A stretch of DNA of 64,000 nucleotides from Holtiella sp036655075 (GCF_036655075.1 NZ_JAVVQU010000006.1:13966-77965); one strand, 5' to 3'; positions 53,464-62,827 are shown, counted from the first letter of the stretch. Notes: generated by a model from the letters alone, not told the origin. Program-made: numbers and translations.

Positions 53464-53525
53464 AAATAGAGGCTATAGAAATACGATTGTACAAAATACG
53501 TATTTTTATAACCTCTATTTTTATA
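53464..53525 (+). terminator. terminator of the eut operon
   Basis: The arm 53464-53485 pairs with 53499-53520 (AAATAGAGG against CCTCTATTT, with a few mismatches inside), and T-rich sequence follows. Confidence 0.8.
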
Positions 53526-53729
53526 GGTATTGTTTTTAAAATGTGTTTTAGCGTGCGAAAAGTATAAAATATAAAAAGAAGTTACTAAAATCATAGATTT
53601 TAGACATGCGATTAAATATAATAAGACTATAGAATAAGGTTAAAAGCTTAAACTATAAATAAACTTCGTATGAAGTAGATAAAATAAAAATTACATACTA
53701 AAGAACTAAACAGTGGAGGAGGAGGAAAT

Positions 53730-55268
53730 ATGTTAAGAAAATTAGTTAAGTTTTTATGCCACCGATTGGTTGTAGTAGGCACCTTTATAGCCATTCAAGC
53801 TGCTATTTTAATTGGAATGATTTGGAAGTTTAATAGCTATTTTGTGTACTTCTATGCTTTTTGCTTATTACTCAGTGCGGGTGTTGTTTTATACATTATT
53901 AGTAATAAAAGCAATCCAGGCTATAAGATTGCATGGATTATACTGATTTTGTTGTTCCCCATCTTTGGTGGCCTTTTTTACGTCATGTTTGGAGAAAATA
54001 AGATGAGTAAAAGGCAACAAGAAAAGATGAGTAGTATAGGGGTTAAAATGTTAGCCCTTCTTAAGGAAAAGGATGCTGCCTTAGATGAAATTCAGGAAGC
54101 TAGTCAAACAGCAGGTGCCCAATCCCGTTATATAACAGAATATGCCTACTGCCCACCTTGCAAACATACGCATACCGAATATTTACCTTTAGGAGAAATA
54201 GCCTTTGAACGTATGAAAGAAGAGCTCAAAAAGGCAAAACATTATATTTTCTTAGAGTATTTTATTATACAAGAAGGTGTCATGTGGAATGGCATTCTTG
54301 AAATCTTGGAGGAAAAAGCCAAACAAGGTGTAGATGTCCGAGTGATTTACGATGACATGGGATGCATTTTAACACTACCTTATGGGTATGACAAAAAGTT
54401 AGAAAAAATGGGTATACGTTGCCAAGTATTTAATAAATTTGTACCTATTTTATCTTCTAAATTCAACAATCGTGACCATAGAAAAATTTTGGTAATTGAT
54501 GGACATACAGGTTTCACAGGTGGGATTAACTTAGCAGATGAATATATTAATGCTTATGAAAAACATGGGCATTGGAAAGATACTGCCATCATGCTTAAAG
54601 GTGAAGGGGTATGGAATATGACCAATATGTTCTTAACCTTGTGGGATTATATAACCAATACAGATGAGGATTATGCAAAGTATCGTCCTCATGTGCATTT
54701 AGAAGAAGAGATTGTGGCAAAGGGTTATGTACAACCTTTTGCAGATAGTCCACTAGACCATGAACCAGTAGGCGAAACAGTATATCTAAACTTAATCAAC
54801 CGTGCAAAAGAGTATGTTTATATCAACACACCCTATCTAATCATTGATAATGAGATGATTACTGCCTTATGTGTGGCTGCTAAGTCAGGTATAGATGTGA
54901 GAATTGTGACGCCTCACATTGCAGATAAATGGTATGTTCATGCTGTAACACGTGCTTATTATGATGTGCTCCTAGAAAGTGGCGTGAAGATTTATGAATA
55001 TACACCAGGGTTTATTCATGCCAAAACTTTTGTTGTAGATGACCTCTATAGTGTGGTAGGTACCATTAATTTAGATTACCGGAGTTTATACCTTCACTTT
55101 GAGTGTGGTGTATGGCTCTATCAAACCGATACAGTTATGGATGTGAAGGCAGATTACTTGGAGACGTTAAAAGTGTGTAAGCAAGTGATGCTCGCTGAGA
55201 CTCATGCTATTAAGTGGTACAAAAAATTAGGGCGTGCTATTCTTAGAATTTTTGCACCTCTTATGTAG
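53730..55268 (+). CDS. cls: cardiolipin synthase (phospholipase D family)
   Basis: This 512-residue membrane enzyme joins two phosphatidylglycerols to cardiolipin. Two membrane helices lie at about residues 12-32 and 37-90 (with PIFGGLFYVMFG). Two HKD motifs follow: HRKILVIDGHTGFTGGIN and HAKTFVVDDLYSVVGTIN, the second completing the active site. Length is the usual for bacterial Cls. GGAGGAGG precedes the ATG. It is a single gene with its own terminator. Confidence 0.93.
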   Translation: MLRKLVKFLCHRLVVVGTFIAIQAAILIGMIWKFNSYFVYFYAFCLLLSAGVVLYIISNKSNPGYKIAWIILILLFPIFGGLFYVMFGENKMSKRQQEKMSSIGVKMLALLKEKDAALDEIQEASQTAGAQSRYITEYAYCPPCKHTHTEYLPLGEIAFERMKEELKKAKHYIFLEYFIIQEGVMWNGILEILEEKAKQGVDVRVIYDDMGCILTLPYGYDKKLEKMGIRCQVFNKFVPILSSKFNNRDHRKILVIDGHTGFTGGINLADEYINAYEKHGHWKDTAIMLKGEGVWNMTNMFLTLWDYITNTDEDYAKYRPHVHLEEEIVAKGYVQPFADSPLDHEPVGETVYLNLINRAKEYVYINTPYLIIDNEMITALCVAAKSGIDVRIVTPHIADKWYVHAVTRAYYDVLLESGVKIYEYTPGFIHAKTFVVDDLYSVVGTINLDYRSLYLHFECGVWLYQTDTVMDVKADYLETLKVCKQVMLAETHAIKWYKKLGRAILRIFAPLM

Positions 55269-55283
55269 AAAAGGTTATAAAAG

Positions 55284-55321
55284 AAAGTTGTACATTTAGA
55301 TGAATGGTACAACTTTTTTTT
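55284..55321 (+). terminator. intrinsic terminator after cls
   Basis: AAAGTTGTAC (55284-55293) pairs with GTACAACTTT (55307-55316), followed by further T residues. Confidence 0.9.
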
Positions 55322-55444
55322 ATGCAGAAAATAATCTAAACATAATATAAAAAAATATCAGACAATTTTAGAAAAATAGATGCTTTTATTGGTAAAATAT
55401 TTTATAATAGTATATATTTATATATAAAATAGAGGAGGGGAAAG

Positions 55445-56290
55445 ATGGGTACAATGAGTAAAGTATGGATTTCAGGGGCAAATGGACGACTAGGCAGTGC
55501 AATGAATGCGTTATTAAATAAGAGGGAATACGAAATTCTGAATACAGATGTAGAGGAAGTAGATATTACCAATGCAGAGGATGTCATGACTTATGGGACC
55601 ATGAATCGTCCAGGTATTATTATTAACTGTGCAGGATATACAGACTTAGAAGGATGTGAAAGCAATCCTGAAAAGGCATATCAAGTGAATGCACTCGGGG
55701 CTAGAAACATAAGTATTGTGGCTAGAAAAATTGGAGCTAAACTTATACATATTTCCACAGATGATGTATTTGATGGGGAGGGGCATGTACCTTATGGTGA
55801 GTTTGATAGACCAACGCCTAAAAGTGTCTATGGTAAATCAAAGTTAGCAGGTGAACAATTTGTCCGTGATTTTGCAGAAAAGTACATGATTATTAGAAGC
55901 TCTTGGGTTTATGGAGAGGGTGAGAACTTTGTGCAAGATTTGTTAGACGCAGCCAAGATAAAAGACACACTTCGTATTGCCAATGACCAGTATGCTTCGC
56001 CTACAAGTTCTATTGAACTGGCAAAACTTGTGATGCACCTCATGGAGATATCTGAATATGGATTGTATCATGGGACATGCAGTGGAAGCTGTAGCCGCTA
56101 TGAATTTGCCAAAGAAGTTTTAAAGCTTGCAGGCGTGAAGGTAGCGGTAGAGCCTGTTCCGACTAAGCATGCAGATTTTACAAATGCTAGGCCAGCTTAC
56201 ACTGTATTAGATAACTTTATGTTACGTATTGCCACAAATTACAAGATGGCAGACTGGAAAGAGGCGTTAGAAATTTACATGAAAAAATAA
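55445..56290 (+). CDS. dTDP-4-dehydrorhamnose reductase-like protein (RmlD family)
   Basis: The 281-residue short-chain reductase has the NAD(P) motif SGANGRLGSAMN, NCAGYTDLEGCESNPEKAYQ, the catalytic Ser in HISTDDVFDG and YGKSKLAGEQFV (YxxxK). This is the RmlD fold, which makes dTDP-L-rhamnose, but the other rml genes are not nearby, so another nucleotide-sugar substrate is possible. GAGGAGGGG lies 5 nt before the ATG. The symporter gene starts 12 nt later. Confidence 0.85.
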   Translation: MGTMSKVWISGANGRLGSAMNALLNKREYEILNTDVEEVDITNAEDVMTYGTMNRPGIIINCAGYTDLEGCESNPEKAYQVNALGARNISIVARKIGAKLIHISTDDVFDGEGHVPYGEFDRPTPKSVYGKSKLAGEQFVRDFAEKYMIIRSSWVYGEGENFVQDLLDAAKIKDTLRIANDQYASPTSSIELAKLVMHLMEISEYGLYHGTCSGSCSRYEFAKEVLKLAGVKVAVEPVPTKHADFTNARPAYTVLDNFMLRIATNYKMADWKEALEIYMKK

Positions 56291-56302
56291 GGGGGAAAAC
56301 CA

Positions 56303-57625
56303 ATGGGAAAAGAAAAACAAACAAAAAAAGTAAATGAAGCACAAAACACAAAGCAAGAGAAGAAAAAATTAGGGTTAACCACAAAGATTTTTATTGGTCT
56401 TTTATTAGGTGCATTAACAGGAGTCATTTTACACTATATTGTACCGAGTGGATTTGTAAAAGACACAGTCATTATTAATGGGATTTGCTACGTTGTAGGC
56501 AATGGCTTTTTAAGAGCGATGCAAATGCTTGTGGTACCTTTAGTTTTCTGTTCTCTTGTATGTGGCGCAATGGCAATTGGAGATTCTAAAAAACTTGGTA
56601 AGGTAGGGGTCAAAACCATTCTGTTCTACTTAGTAACAACAGCTATTGCAATTACTATCGCATTGGGTACAGCAAAAATCATTAACCCAGGTATTGGGCT
56701 AGATATGAGTGCTTTAGAAATTGCGGAGACAACGATTGCAGAAAAACAAAGTTTTGCAGATGTACTGCTCAATATTATTCCTAAAAACCCTATTCAAGCT
56801 TTGGCAGAAGGAAATATGCTTCCGATCATCGTATTTGCCATTTTAGTAGGGATTGTACTGGCTAAACAAGGGGATCGTTGTGAAACAGTAGGAAATTTTT
56901 TCAACGAGTTTAACAATGTCATGATGGATATGACCATGTTGGTGATGAAGCTTGCACCTATTGGTGTATTTTGCCTCATTGCAAAAACTTTTGCAGGGAT
57001 TGGATTTAGTGCCTTTGTCCCACTGCTTAAGTATATGAGTGGTGTCTTTATTGCTTTAGGTATTCAATGCTTCGTCGTCTATATGGCCTTTTTAAAAGGC
57101 TTTACAGGACTCAACCCTTTCAAATTTATCAAAAAGTTCTTGCCTGTTATGGGATTTGCATTCTCAACAGCGACATCCAATGCAACCATTCCACTTTCTA
57201 TTGATACACTAGATAAAAAGATGGGGGTTTCAAAACGTATATCTTCTTTCACTATTCCACTAGGAGCGACTATCAATATGGATGGTACAGCCATTATGCA
57301 AGGGGTAGCTGTAATCTTTGCAGCACAGGCATTTAATATTACATTGACGCCAGCAGACTACATTACAGTTATTGCAACAGCTACATTAGCTTCCATTGGA
57401 ACCGCAGGGGTACCTGGTGTAGGTCTGATTACCCTTTCCATGGTTTTCGCATCTGTTGGCTTACCAGTAGAAGCGATTGGTATGATTATGGGGATTGATA
57501 GAATCTTAGATATGACACGTACTGTTGTTAATATTACAGGAGATGCTGTATGTACAACCATTGTGGCACACCAAGATAAAGCCCTTAATAAAGAAGTGTT
57601 TGCAGCACAAGAGCTGACCCTGTAG
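56303..57625 (+). CDS. dicarboxylate/amino acid:cation symporter (DAACS family)
   Basis: This 440-residue transporter has a charged Lys/Gln-rich N-terminal tail, then eight helices and two re-entrant loops: LRAMQMLVVPLVFCSLVCG, FSTATSNATIPLS (the first hairpin SxxSxxT-like stretch), GATINMDGTAIMQG and IDRILDMTRTVVNITGDAV. It couples uptake of a C4-dicarboxylate or acidic amino acid to Na+ or H+. It is probably co-transcribed with the upstream reductase gene. A bidirectional terminator follows. Confidence 0.9.
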   Translation: MGKEKQTKKVNEAQNTKQEKKKLGLTTKIFIGLLLGALTGVILHYIVPSGFVKDTVIINGICYVVGNGFLRAMQMLVVPLVFCSLVCGAMAIGDSKKLGKVGVKTILFYLVTTAIAITIALGTAKIINPGIGLDMSALEIAETTIAEKQSFADVLLNIIPKNPIQALAEGNMLPIIVFAILVGIVLAKQGDRCETVGNFFNEFNNVMMDMTMLVMKLAPIGVFCLIAKTFAGIGFSAFVPLLKYMSGVFIALGIQCFVVYMAFLKGFTGLNPFKFIKKFLPVMGFAFSTATSNATIPLSIDTLDKKMGVSKRISSFTIPLGATINMDGTAIMQGVAVIFAAQAFNITLTPADYITVIATATLASIGTAGVPGVGLITLSMVFASVGLPVEAIGMIMGIDRILDMTRTVVNITGDAVCTTIVAHQDKALNKEVFAAQELTL

Positions 57626-57639
57626 GGATAGTTACACAA

Positions 57640-57690
57640 AAACAAAGAGGATGTCGCATCAATCAATTGAGCGATATCCTCTTTGTTTTT
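57640..57690. terminator. bidirectional terminator
   Basis: AAACAAAGAGGAT with CGC (57640-57657) pairs with GCG and ATCCTCTTTGTTT (57671-57689). It serves the symporter gene on the + strand and the small ORF on the minus strand. Confidence 0.85.
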
Positions 57691-57793
57691 AGGCACGATG
57701 TTGTAGCATAATAGCTTTGACTTTGGGTTGATTGACTTCATCTACCCTTTCTATAATAAAATTTAAAAACTTTTCTTGTCCTTGGTTCATCAT
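57689..57793 (-). CDS. 34-residue small protein
   Basis: On the minus strand AAGGAGCC is followed 3-6 nt later by ATGATGAAC, opening a 34-codon frame: MMNQGQEKFLNFIIERVDEV at the start and IMLQHRA at the end. Terminator and ribosome binding site support real translation. The sequence looks helical. It may be a shortened member of a longer small-protein family with an NQGQEKFLNF start (from memory). Confidence 0.5.
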   Translation of the reverse strand: MMNQGQEKFLNFIIERVDEVNQPKVKAIMLQHRA

Positions 57794-58039
57794 AAGGCTC
57801 CTTACTTTATAAGCTATGTTTAGTATAGGCGATAGAGTGTAAAGAGGCAAGGTAGTTGAAAAGTTTTTATCAGATGAATCGCAAGAAGCTAAAGATTACA
57901 GGGGGTGGATTACTATGAAATATTATTGCAATTTAGAGGTGAATAAGTTGAAACAATTTGAAATAGTATATATAGTAAAAGAAACAACTAAAGTGAGGCT
58001 AAGATAAAAGTTAGAGCTAAATGAGAAAGGTGGGGTATA

Positions 58040-58663
58040 ATGAAAAACTTTGTAATGACTATTGCACGTGGTTATGGAAGTGGTGGACGCACAATAGGCA
58101 AGATGTTGGCTGCGGATTTAAATATTCCTTATTATGACCGGAACTTATTAAGGTTAGCATCAGATGATAGTGGCATCAACGAACAACTTTTTATTGATGC
58201 AGATGAAAAAGTAAAAAATACATTACTTTATAAGGTGGCTAAGAACGTCTACAAAGGAGAAATTATTCCTCCAGACCGAGATGACTTTGTATCTAATGAA
58301 AACCTTTTTAACTATCAAGCGAAGATCATTAAAGAGTTGGCTGAAAAAGAATCTTGTATCATCATTGGGAGATGTGCAGATTACATATTGAAAGATTATG
58401 ACCATGTCATTTCAGTCTATATTCATGCCCCTATGGAAGCTTGCATACAAGGTGTAGAAAAAATTGCGCCTGTGAAAAATCCAAAGCAATACATTCTCAC
58501 CACCGATAAGCGCCGCGCCGCGTATTATCATTACTTTACAGGACAAGATTGGAAAGATGCCAACAACTACGACCTTTGCTTAGATAGTGATGCACTGGGG
58601 TATGAAAAATGTATTGAAGTGATTAAAGCCTATTTGAAAATTAAGATGGAGCAGAGTAAGTAG
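58040..58663 (+). CDS. cytidylate kinase-like family protein
   Basis: The 207-residue P-loop protein starts with FVMTIARGYGSGGRTIGKML, the divergent Walker A of the cytidylate-kinase-like group (AAA_26). ESCIIIGRCADYIL and LTTDKRRAAYYHYFTGQDWK correspond to later conserved segments. Its exact substrate is unknown; it is distinct from the housekeeping Cmk. AAAGGTGGGG precedes the ATG. Confidence 0.85.
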   Translation: MKNFVMTIARGYGSGGRTIGKMLAADLNIPYYDRNLLRLASDDSGINEQLFIDADEKVKNTLLYKVAKNVYKGEIIPPDRDDFVSNENLFNYQAKIIKELAEKESCIIIGRCADYILKDYDHVISVYIHAPMEACIQGVEKIAPVKNPKQYILTTDKRRAAYYHYFTGQDWKDANNYDLCLDSDALGYEKCIEVIKAYLKIKMEQSK

Positions 58664-58762
58664 GAAGGAAATACTTAGGTTGGAAACGGCCTGAAAGGAT
58701 AATAAAGGGGTAACTTAGAAAGTTAATAAGTTAAAAACTAGGGAAGGTAAGTGTATGAATAA

Positions 58763-58806
58763 AAGGTCTATGAAACTAGCCGTTTTAAGCTAGATTCATA
58801 GACCTT
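58763..58806 (+). terminator. stem-loop after the kinase-like gene
   Basis: An 18-bp stem with one mismatch pairs 58763-58780 with 58789-58806 around CGTTTTAA. No T run follows. Confidence 0.6.
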
Positions 58807-58906
58807 CATGCTTTAATGCAGGTCCTATTTATTATTTCCTTTTAAGGAGTAGTGTCTCCTATTAGTGCTATGGATGGGATTAAAGTAGCTCATGTGCAAG
58901 AAAAGC

Positions 58907-59302
58907 TTAAGTACGCTTGTGTAAGTCTTGTTTGCATTTTGGGCAACTGATACAAACTTTGCCTTTTCCTTTAGGTACTCTCAGGGTTTGTTTGCAGTTA
59001 GAGCAAGTGAAATATTTGTGCGTTTTACGTTCTTTAAATTGCTTTTCATAAAGATTTAAGCGTTTTTGAATAGGAGTCCAAAAACGTATAAATTTAAAGT
59101 TTTCTTGTTGGCGTTTGTACATATTACGAGAAAGGGAACGGTAATAAAAAAGAATCAATAAGGCAACAGTCAGACCTGTTAAAATGAAACTACGGATAAA
59201 GATATCCAGGCATCCAACAATTAAACAGGTGATGAGTAGGGCAAAGCCAAGTTGATCCACACCGTAGCGACCAGCCATAAATTTTTGTAACTTTTCTTTC
59301 AT
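58907..59302 (-). CDS. zinc-ribbon membrane protein
   Basis: The 131-residue protein has two hydrophobic helices (FALLITCLIVGCLDIFI and LTGLTVALLILFYYRSL), a basic helical linker, and a C-terminal zinc ribbon with FTCSNCKQTLRV and VCISCPKCKQDL (two CxxC pairs). The metal-binding end is likely cytosolic. Function is unknown. AAGGAG lies before the ATG on the minus strand. It is transcribed away from the cysteine desulfurase gene. Confidence 0.75.
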   Translation of the reverse strand: MKEKLQKFMAGRYGVDQLGFALLITCLIVGCLDIFIRSFILTGLTVALLILFYYRSLSRNMYKRQQENFKFIRFWTPIQKRLNLYEKQFKERKTHKYFTCSNCKQTLRVPKGKGKVCISCPKCKQDLHKRT

Positions 59303-59472
59303 AAGAAAACTCCTTTCAGTAACGGTTATTCAGATACAAAGAGTATACCATAAATGCATTAAGAAAATATATAGAATGAAAGGAATAACCTATTGGGAAG
59401 GCTTTAATATTGACAAACGTCCTGATAAAATTTATGATGAAAAACAGAGTAACTAAAAAGAGAGGTAGACTT

Positions 59473-60591
59473 ATGCTTTATTTAGACTATGCAGCTAATA
59501 CCCCTGTAGATCCAAAAGTACTAGAAAGGTTCGTACAACTTTCTACTGAATATATTGCAAATCCTAATGCAGCCCATGCCCTAGGACAAGCTGCCAAAGT
59601 AAAGTTAGATACATGTACCCAACAGATGGCTGACTTGTTAGGCGTTAAGCCTTCGGAAATTATTTATACCTCTGGTGCCACAGAGTCCAATAACTTAGCG
59701 ATTATTGGTGGGTGCCATTATTACAAACGCTATGGCAAACATATTATTACCACTTACCTTGAGCATTCTTCTGTATCAAGTACGGCCACGGCGCTACACA
59801 ATGAAGGCTATGAGATTGAGTTTGTGGACATTTTACCTAATGGACAAATGGACTTAGAGCACTTGAAAAGTCTTTTAAGAGCAGATACGATTATGGTGGC
59901 CATCAGTGAAGTAGATAGTGAACTCGGTGCAAGGCAACCGCTTCAGGCTATTCGTGACTTGCTAGATACAGAGTATCCGCATTGTCTATTGCACGTAGAT
60001 GGTACGCAAGCTATTGGTAAGCTGCAAGTCCCTATGGCATGTGCAGACCTTTTAACCTTTTCAAGTCATAAGTTTTATGGCTTAAATGGATGCGGTGTCT
60101 TGATTAAAAAGGAGCACGTCATGCTAGAGCCTATTATTCATGGCGGTACCAGTACGACCGCTTTTAGAAGTGGAACACCAACACTTGCGCTTATTGGAAG
60201 TTTAGTAGAAGCTTTAAGCTTAGCACAAGCCAATCAATCAAGCCATTTTAACTATGTAGAAAAGCTTAATCAGCGCTTAAGAGCGGGACTTGCTATACAC
60301 CAAGCGGTGACTTTCAATAGTCCAGTAGAAGGCAGTCCTTATATTTTGAATATAAGCTTAACGGGGATTAAGGCGAGAGAAGTCCAAGAAAGATTGGCAG
60401 AACGTGAAATTTACGTAGCTACCAAATCTGCATGTTGTACCCTAAATAGCCCTTCTAGACCTGTGTATGCTGTGACAAAGGATCGTAAAAAGGCGTTATC
60501 CACCCTTCGTATCAGTCTGAGCCACTTGACAACAGAGGAAGAGATTGAAACTTTCTTAAAGGCATTTGGCGAGGTGCTTGCTACTTTTTAG
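59473..60591 (+). CDS. cysteine desulfurase (NifS/IscS family)
   Basis: The 372-residue PLP enzyme takes sulfur from cysteine for tRNA or Fe-S cluster synthesis. YLDYAANTPVDPKVL, SGATESNNLAIIGG, HVDGTQAIGKL, the PLP lysine in TFSSHKFYGLNG, and the catalytic Cys loop KSACCTLNSP are intact. The ATG at 59473 (AGAGGTAGAC upstream) is favoured over 59410. The TtcA-like gene follows, so this enzyme may supply its sulfur. Confidence 0.9.
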   Translation: MLYLDYAANTPVDPKVLERFVQLSTEYIANPNAAHALGQAAKVKLDTCTQQMADLLGVKPSEIIYTSGATESNNLAIIGGCHYYKRYGKHIITTYLEHSSVSSTATALHNEGYEIEFVDILPNGQMDLEHLKSLLRADTIMVAISEVDSELGARQPLQAIRDLLDTEYPHCLLHVDGTQAIGKLQVPMACADLLTFSSHKFYGLNGCGVLIKKEHVMLEPIIHGGTSTTAFRSGTPTLALIGSLVEALSLAQANQSSHFNYVEKLNQRLRAGLAIHQAVTFNSPVEGSPYILNISLTGIKAREVQERLAEREIYVATKSACCTLNSPSRPVYAVTKDRKKALSTLRISLSHLTTEEEIETFLKAFGEVLATF

Positions 60592-60688
60592 GCAAAGCGT
60601 ATCTGGTGATGAAGCAGCAGCGTTTCAAAAATAAAATAATCACATCTATGTCTTTAGATGAAACGATACCTATAGATAGGAAGATAAA

Positions 60689-61531
60689 ATGAAAAGAGAG
60701 CTTGAAAAATTTGAAGTAATTGAACGTAGTATCATTAAGAAATACCGTAAAACCATCTGGACAAAATTTGTTCGTGCTGTCAATGACTATGAGCTTATCA
60801 AAGATGGGGACAAAATTATGGTATGTATCTCTGGTGGAAAGGATTCTATGCTTCTTGCTAAATGTATGCAAGAGTTATACCGTCATGGGAAACGTAACTT
60901 TGAATTAGAATTTGTAGTAATGGATCCAGGTTACAACGCCTATAACCGTCAAGTGATTATTGATAATGCCGAGTATTTAAACATTCCAATCAAAATCTTT
61001 GAAAGTAATATTTTTGATGTAGTAGCAGAAGTAGATGAGACCCCTTGTTATCTTTGTGCAAGAATGCGCCGTGGTTTCCTTTACAAATACGCTCAGTCTA
61101 TTGGGTGTAATAAAATTGCATTAGGCCATCACTTTGATGATGCCATTGAAACCATTCTCATGAGCATGCTGTACGGTGGGGAAATCAAAACGATGATGCC
61201 TAAGCTTCATAGTACGAACCACCCAGGGATGGAACTCATTCGTCCCCTGTACCTTGTTAAAGAAGAAGATATCATTGCATGGAAAAACACCCATGATTTA
61301 CGTTTTATTCAATGTGCATGTCGTTTAACAGAAAGTTGCCTACTCGGTGACCAAGGAGGTGGGTCTAAGCGTCAAGAAATGAAAAATCTTGTGAAGAAGT
61401 TTAGACAGACCAATCCACATATTGATATGAACATCTTTAGAAGTGTACACAACGTGAACTTAGAGACGATTATTGGTTACCGCAAAGATGGCAAAGACCA
61501 TAGCTTCTTAGATGAATATGATGAGCAATAA
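60689..61531 (+). CDS. TtcA-like tRNA 2-thiolation enzyme
   Basis: The 280-residue protein has the PP-loop MVCISGGKDSMLLAK, the CYLCARMRRGFLY pair that ligates an Fe-S cluster, ALGHHFDDAIETILMSMLYG, and a later Cys in IQCACRLTESC. This is the pattern of TtcA/TtuA-type enzymes, which activate a tRNA base with ATP and replace oxygen by sulfur. The stop codon is part of a six-copy ATAAG repeat. Confidence 0.88.
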   Translation: MKRELEKFEVIERSIIKKYRKTIWTKFVRAVNDYELIKDGDKIMVCISGGKDSMLLAKCMQELYRHGKRNFELEFVVMDPGYNAYNRQVIIDNAEYLNIPIKIFESNIFDVVAEVDETPCYLCARMRRGFLYKYAQSIGCNKIALGHHFDDAIETILMSMLYGGEIKTMMPKLHSTNHPGMELIRPLYLVKEEDIIAWKNTHDLRFIQCACRLTESCLLGDQGGGSKRQEMKNLVKKFRQTNPHIDMNIFRSVHNVNLETIIGYRKDGKDHSFLDEYDEQ

Positions 61532-61557
61532 GATAAGATAAGATAAGATAAGATAAG
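61528..61557 (+). repeat. six tandem ATAAG repeats at the ttcA-like stop codon
   Basis: Six perfect ATAAG copies begin with the A just before the TAA stop of the TtcA-like gene. Five-base units can change the reading frame by slippage, but here they lie in the 3' UTR and would not alter the protein. Confidence 0.9.
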
Positions 61558-61597
61558 AGATAAAATAGCATGAAACAAAATAAAAGGTAACAAGACG

Positions 61598-61643
61598 AAA
61601 GAGATAGGGATGATGCCAAAGGGTCATCCCTATCTCTTTTTGC
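61598..61643 (+). terminator. intrinsic terminator after the ttcA-like gene
   Basis: AAAGAGATAGGGATGA (61598-61613) pairs perfectly with 61624-61639, followed by T residues. Confidence 0.9.
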
Positions 61644-61847
61644 AGGATAAGCTGGTACCAATTGGCTCGCCTATAAAGGAGGAAGAGAAGAACTTGCAAG
61701 GCCTTTCAAGGAAGTATAAGGTGGAGGACTTAACGGTAGAGAGAATTTAAGACGCTCTAGCGGAAGATTCGAGATGATGGATACTAGGTGGATAGAAATA
61801 AAGAAAGTTAATTTGTAGAAAAAATATTAAAAATTCTACACAATATA

Positions 61848-61876
61848 TTGACATGAAATTTTAAAAGTAGTATAGT
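61848..61876 (+). promoter_or_regulatory. perfect sigma-A promoter of the noncoding RNA
   Basis: TTGACA (61848-61853) and TATAGT (61871-61876) are spaced by 17 bp. Transcription would start near 61883. Confidence 0.9.
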
Positions 61877-61882
61877 ATAAGT

Positions 61883-62421
61883 AAGCCCGTTTCATATACT
61901 TTTAAAGGATGTGGGACAAGCTGATAGGTAAGACCCGTTTTGAACAGGATAGACCATAAGCCAAGGTAGGATAAGGAATCCCGGGACCTTTGAATACCAT
62001 TGCTTATGTAAGAAAAAGGCTTGTAAGTGTTGGTGCCCCCCTTCTGACCCTATAAGGACTTTTTCTTAAAAACTGTATCATTTGATGGTGGCAGTCAAGT
62101 GATATGGGGTAAGTTCTATATCTATTCACCCTATCTAGCGCGTTAAACTTCATCAATGTTCAAGGATACCCGTAAAGCCAACAGTACTTCTACGTTTTGG
62201 TAGATTCTTCGGACACTCACAGTGATACATGCAATGGCATCCCTTTCACCTAGAGCACACCAACGAATGCTCCTATCGCCTAGAGCGCCTCAAGCGGCAC
62301 GCCAAACTTGTACAAAGTGAAGTTTAGCACCATCCAAAAGGTGAAGACCTTTGCCACAACCAAAGACCAGCCTAAGTCCGTCTATGTAATACAAGGGGGG
62401 ACGACTTGGGCTGGTTTTTGT
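61883..62421 (+). ncRNA. large structured noncoding RNA candidate (about 540 nt)
   Basis: No plausible gene exists on either strand, yet the stretch is bounded by a consensus promoter and a strong terminator and is richer in G+C than its surroundings. Nested pairings are visible: CATAAGC (61954) with GCTTATG, CAAGGTA with TACCATTG inside it, GTAAGCC near 61881 with GGCTTGT near 62028, GATATGGGGT with ACCCTATC around 62100-62155, and AAACTT with AAGTTT near 62305. The first 185 nt could be a separate domain. Size and host fit large ornate RNAs of Firmicutes such as ROOL or OLE; the 5' part should also be tested as 6S or raiA RNA. The class is not assigned. Confidence 0.7.
62366..62421 (+). terminator. 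intrinsic terminator of the noncoding RNA
   Basis: ACCAGCCTAAGTC (62366-62378) pairs with GACTTGGGCTGGT (62403-62415, one G-U) and is followed by TTTTT. Confidence 0.88.
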
Positions 62422-62503
62422 GCGTTTTAAACACCGAAATAAAAGTCTAAAAGATTGATAAAGAAACAGATTGTACAAGCACTACAAGAGGGAGAGCAAA
62501 AAG

Positions 62504-62827
62504 GTGCAAAAATTGACACGTCCAATCTATAAATATTGGATAGAAGACCGTGTGTACTATGTAGATGAAGAGACCCAATACTTAATTGGCGTCGATTTAG
62601 ACGGTGAAAATAAAAAGACCATTTTACTTACCCAATACATGGACAAAATAGTTGTATTATCAGATACAGTATTAGGGATAAGCAATGGATATAACCCTGG
62701 CATCTTTAAAGTGGAAAATGGCAAAACCACACAAAAAGTAAAAGGAATAGTAGACCAATCACTAGTGAATACAAACAACATGATGTATACCCTATACGGA
62801 GAAAATGAAATACACTTTCTGCATTAA
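62504..62827 (+). pseudogene. DUF5050-like beta-propeller fragment
   Basis: The frame from the GTG at 62504 gives 107 residues with IEDRVYYVDEETQYLIGVDL and MMYTLYGENEIHFLH, short repeats like one or two blades of DUF5050-type propellers. Full proteins have several blades and a signal peptide. Just upstream, in another frame, protein-like sequence reads KQIVQALQEGEQKGAKIDTS. Together these suggest a truncated, frameshifted gene, although AGGGAG before the GTG would permit translation. Confidence 0.45.

Noticed and set aside
61470..61699. two minus-strand open frames over the ATAAG repeat
   Set aside because: The repeat translated on the minus strand gives a run of SYLIL-type residues; this is a repeat artefact.
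61683..61800. protein-like stretch reading KYKVEDLTVERI before an in-frame stop
   Set aside because: Too short and unplaced; it could be a gene relic, but I cannot support a family.
61883..62066. firm assignment of the 5' part as 6S RNA
   Set aside because: Length and promoter fit, but I do not find the long closing stem between the two ends, so no class is claimed.
62290..62478. minus-strand open frame at the end of the noncoding RNA region
   Set aside because: It covers the terminator and has no ribosome binding site or conserved pattern.
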